Shown piece by piece: positions 6,557 through 7,398 of a stretch of 7,398 nt of DNA (within the stretch, counting starts at the first letter, position 1; each line of letters opens with the position of its first letter). The notes beneath the pieces were generated by a model. The model had not been told where the DNA came from and did no database searches. It saw nothing but the letters and a program-made list of their open reading frames with translations. This DNA comes from CAZSDW01 sp964605705 (GTDB taxonomy: Bacteria > Fidelibacterota > UBA2242), in NCBI GenBank assembly GCA_964605705.1, contig CAZSDW010000083.1, positions 1 through 7,398 of the forward strand, in the 5' to 3' direction. Both the position numbers and the translations under genes were made by a program.

Positions 6557-6574
6557 GGCACAGTGCACTGTGCC
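6557..6574 (-). terminator. Perfect 18-bp palindrome, possible terminator of the minus-strand hypothetical gene
   Basis: GGCACAGTGCACTGTGCC is perfectly self-complementary. On the minus strand it lies about 70 nt after the stop of the 157-residue gene and is followed by CCTTTT, giving a 7-bp GC-rich stem with a TGCA loop and a short T-run, as in an intrinsic terminator. The T-run is weak, and an operator for a dimeric regulator is an alternative. It directly abuts the third 42-bp repeat. Confidence 0.45.
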
Positions 6575-6646
6575 TCTACTCAATATTTGTTCTACATCCC
6601 TTTTGACCTGTTGTAACGATGCGGTACTTTTTAACTGTTTAAACGC

Positions 6647-7120
6647 TTATTCGGATGTTACCGGAGTCCCCGATTTAACAAAGCGCTTTTTCAGATCGTT
6701 GTAGATATCAGCTGCTGCCGGAACATTCATTTTTGCCGCCTGTTTTACCGAATTATAGTATCCAAGCGCCGCCTTATAGGCTTCGCTGCCGCACAACATG
6801 ATTGTGTCAAACAAACTACTGTTTTCCTGCTCGGTAATCCGCTGAAATTCCCGTAATTCCCGCACGGCTTTCAGGTCTTTGTCAAATTCGGCGACGTCCA
6901 TATAAGCCGGTATGAATTCAGGATTACTGGTTTTATAATCGCTGACTTTTTCGACAAAAGCAATGCTTTTATCGCTCATCTTCGCCATCTCTTTTTTCTG
7001 AGTCGGAGTCAGGACAATGACGTATTTAGCTAATACTGTCTGCAAACTGGTCAGGGCTGTTTCAATAGCCGCTTTATCTTCCGGAGTTATTTCAATGGAA
7101 ATAATATTTTCAGTTCCCAT
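6647..7120 (-). CDS. Conserved-looking 157-residue protein of unknown function
   Basis: I cannot assign a function. The sequence is soluble, highly charged, without signal peptide or membrane segments, and looks mostly helical. It opens ENIISIEITPEDKAAIETAL, has a central DVAEFDKDLKAVRELREFQR stretch (75-94) and a near-C-terminal block GSEAYKAALGYYNSVKQAA (111-129) followed by NVPAAADIYNDLKKRF (132-147). These blocks resemble a hypothetical-protein family I recall from varied environmental bacteria, but no named domain is certain. There is a single Cys (110), so no metal or Fe-S site is evident. The start is well fixed by AGGAGGTGA (complement of 7127-7135), 6 nt before the ATG, one of the best ribosome binding sites in the window and a sign of strong expression. 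It appears monocistronic, with a possible terminator at 6557-6574. Confidence 0.85.
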   Translation of the reverse strand: MGTENIISIEITPEDKAAIETALTSLQTVLAKYVIVLTPTQKKEMAKMSDKSIAFVEKVSDYKTSNPEFIPAYMDVAEFDKDLKAVRELREFQRITEQENSSLFDTIMLCGSEAYKAALGYYNSVKQAAKMNVPAAADIYNDLKKRFVKSGTPVTSE

Positions 7121-7135
7121 ACTGCTTCACCTCCT

Positions 7136-7398
7136 CTCTTTTTGTTGCTTATTGGCTGTTTAATCATCGTACCGCACCGAAACAGGCTTGCCCCTGATCC
7201 AAACACTGCCCGGATTATTTTTTGGTTGCTGCACAATACGGAAATACCACAGCTATGATAGCGAATTGAGTTTTTTGACTTCATTACAACAGTTACAATA
7301 CGAAAAAATGGAAAGAGGATGTTCTTTCCCAATAAAATATGTTTGGTAGAATGATATAAACCGATTGGATGTTTATGGCAATCGTTAATTTTGACCAG
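7136..7398. other. Upstream region of the hypothetical gene, to the window edge
   Basis: Holds the minus-strand leader and presumably the promoter of the 157-residue gene; no clear -35/-10 pair was found. At the right edge an ATG at 7375 (or the in-frame 7369) opens a plus-strand frame reading MAIVNFDQ to the last base, but without a good ribosome binding site, so I do not call a gene. TAGAAT at 7347-7352 could be a -10 for it. Confidence 0.4.

Larger units (their letters stand above)
6254..6646. other. 393-bp non-coding region with stacked repeats
   Basis: No supportable gene lies here; frames on both strands are cut by stops. It holds the double palindrome at 6281-6313, an AT-rich stretch at about 6320-6428 with nothing I recognise, three tandem 42-bp repeats (6429-6554), an 18-bp perfect palindrome (6557-6574), and the 3' flank of the minus-strand hypothetical gene. 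The methyltransferase promoter should also be in this region on the minus strand. TTGACA occurs at 6465-6470 and 6507-6512 but only as part of the repeat unit, with no good -10 at the right distance. Confidence 0.6.

Noticed and set aside
6507..6704. 65-residue plus-strand frame
   Set aside because: Begins inside the 42-bp repeats and runs antisense into the hypothetical gene; no ribosome binding site.
7087..7332. 81-residue minus-strand frame overlapping the start of the hypothetical gene
   Set aside because: Its end overlaps the well-supported 157-residue gene in another frame, and its composition looks non-coding.
7369..7398. Start of a plus-strand gene at the right edge (MAIVNFDQ)
   Set aside because: Only eight to ten codons are visible and no clear ribosome binding site precedes it.

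Overview
The window reads as a piece of chromosome from an anaerobic, H2-metabolising bacterium of moderate GC content. Strong AAGGAG-type Shine-Dalgarno sequences precede all three plus-strand genes and the conserved hypothetical gene, which argues against Bacteroidota. Gene content alone does not fix the lineage; an anaerobic member of the wider FCB/Calditrichota/Cloacimonadota area is only a guess.

Left half (250-4280, plus strand): a compact three-gene operon with 11-12 nt gaps. It encodes a stand-alone CheY-like response regulator, a 568-residue fusion of NuoE-like and NuoF-like diaphorase modules, and a 642-residue multi-cluster [FeFe]-hydrogenase catalytic subunit (HydA type). The last two form a two-gene NAD(H)-linked soluble [FeFe]-hydrogenase: the diaphorase exchanges electrons with NAD(H) through FMN, and the Fe-S chain of HydA carries them to the H-cluster. 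The H-cluster maturases (HydE/F/G) are not in the window. The diaphorase ends right after its N3-type 4Fe-4S site and lacks the extra ferredoxin-like domains of Thermotoga-type HydB.

Middle (4281-6253): an intergenic region with three stem-loops, one of them a good intrinsic terminator, followed by a decayed ISL3-family insertion sequence (4477-5357, 881 bp). Its 24-bp terminal inverted repeats are recognisable. Its transposase is broken across three reading frames by two apparent internal deletions. The right end of the element abuts, and supplies the last ~10 codons and stop of, a truncated minus-strand DNA methyltransferase gene resembling type III Mod. That gene is itself a mosaic: GC drops from about 47% to about 29% partway through.

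Right part (6254-7398): a 393-bp non-coding stretch with a double palindrome (6281-6313), three tandem 42-bp repeats (6429-6554) and a perfect 18-bp palindrome (6557-6574). Then comes a minus-strand 157-residue conserved-looking protein of unknown function with a near-ideal ribosome binding site, and its upstream region to the window edge.

The left half is a coherent metabolic operon; the right half looks like a rearranged accessory region. No defence or mobile system is intact here. The most unusual points are the response regulator leading a hydrogenase operon, the fused diaphorase, the mosaic methyltransferase and the tandem 42-bp repeats.
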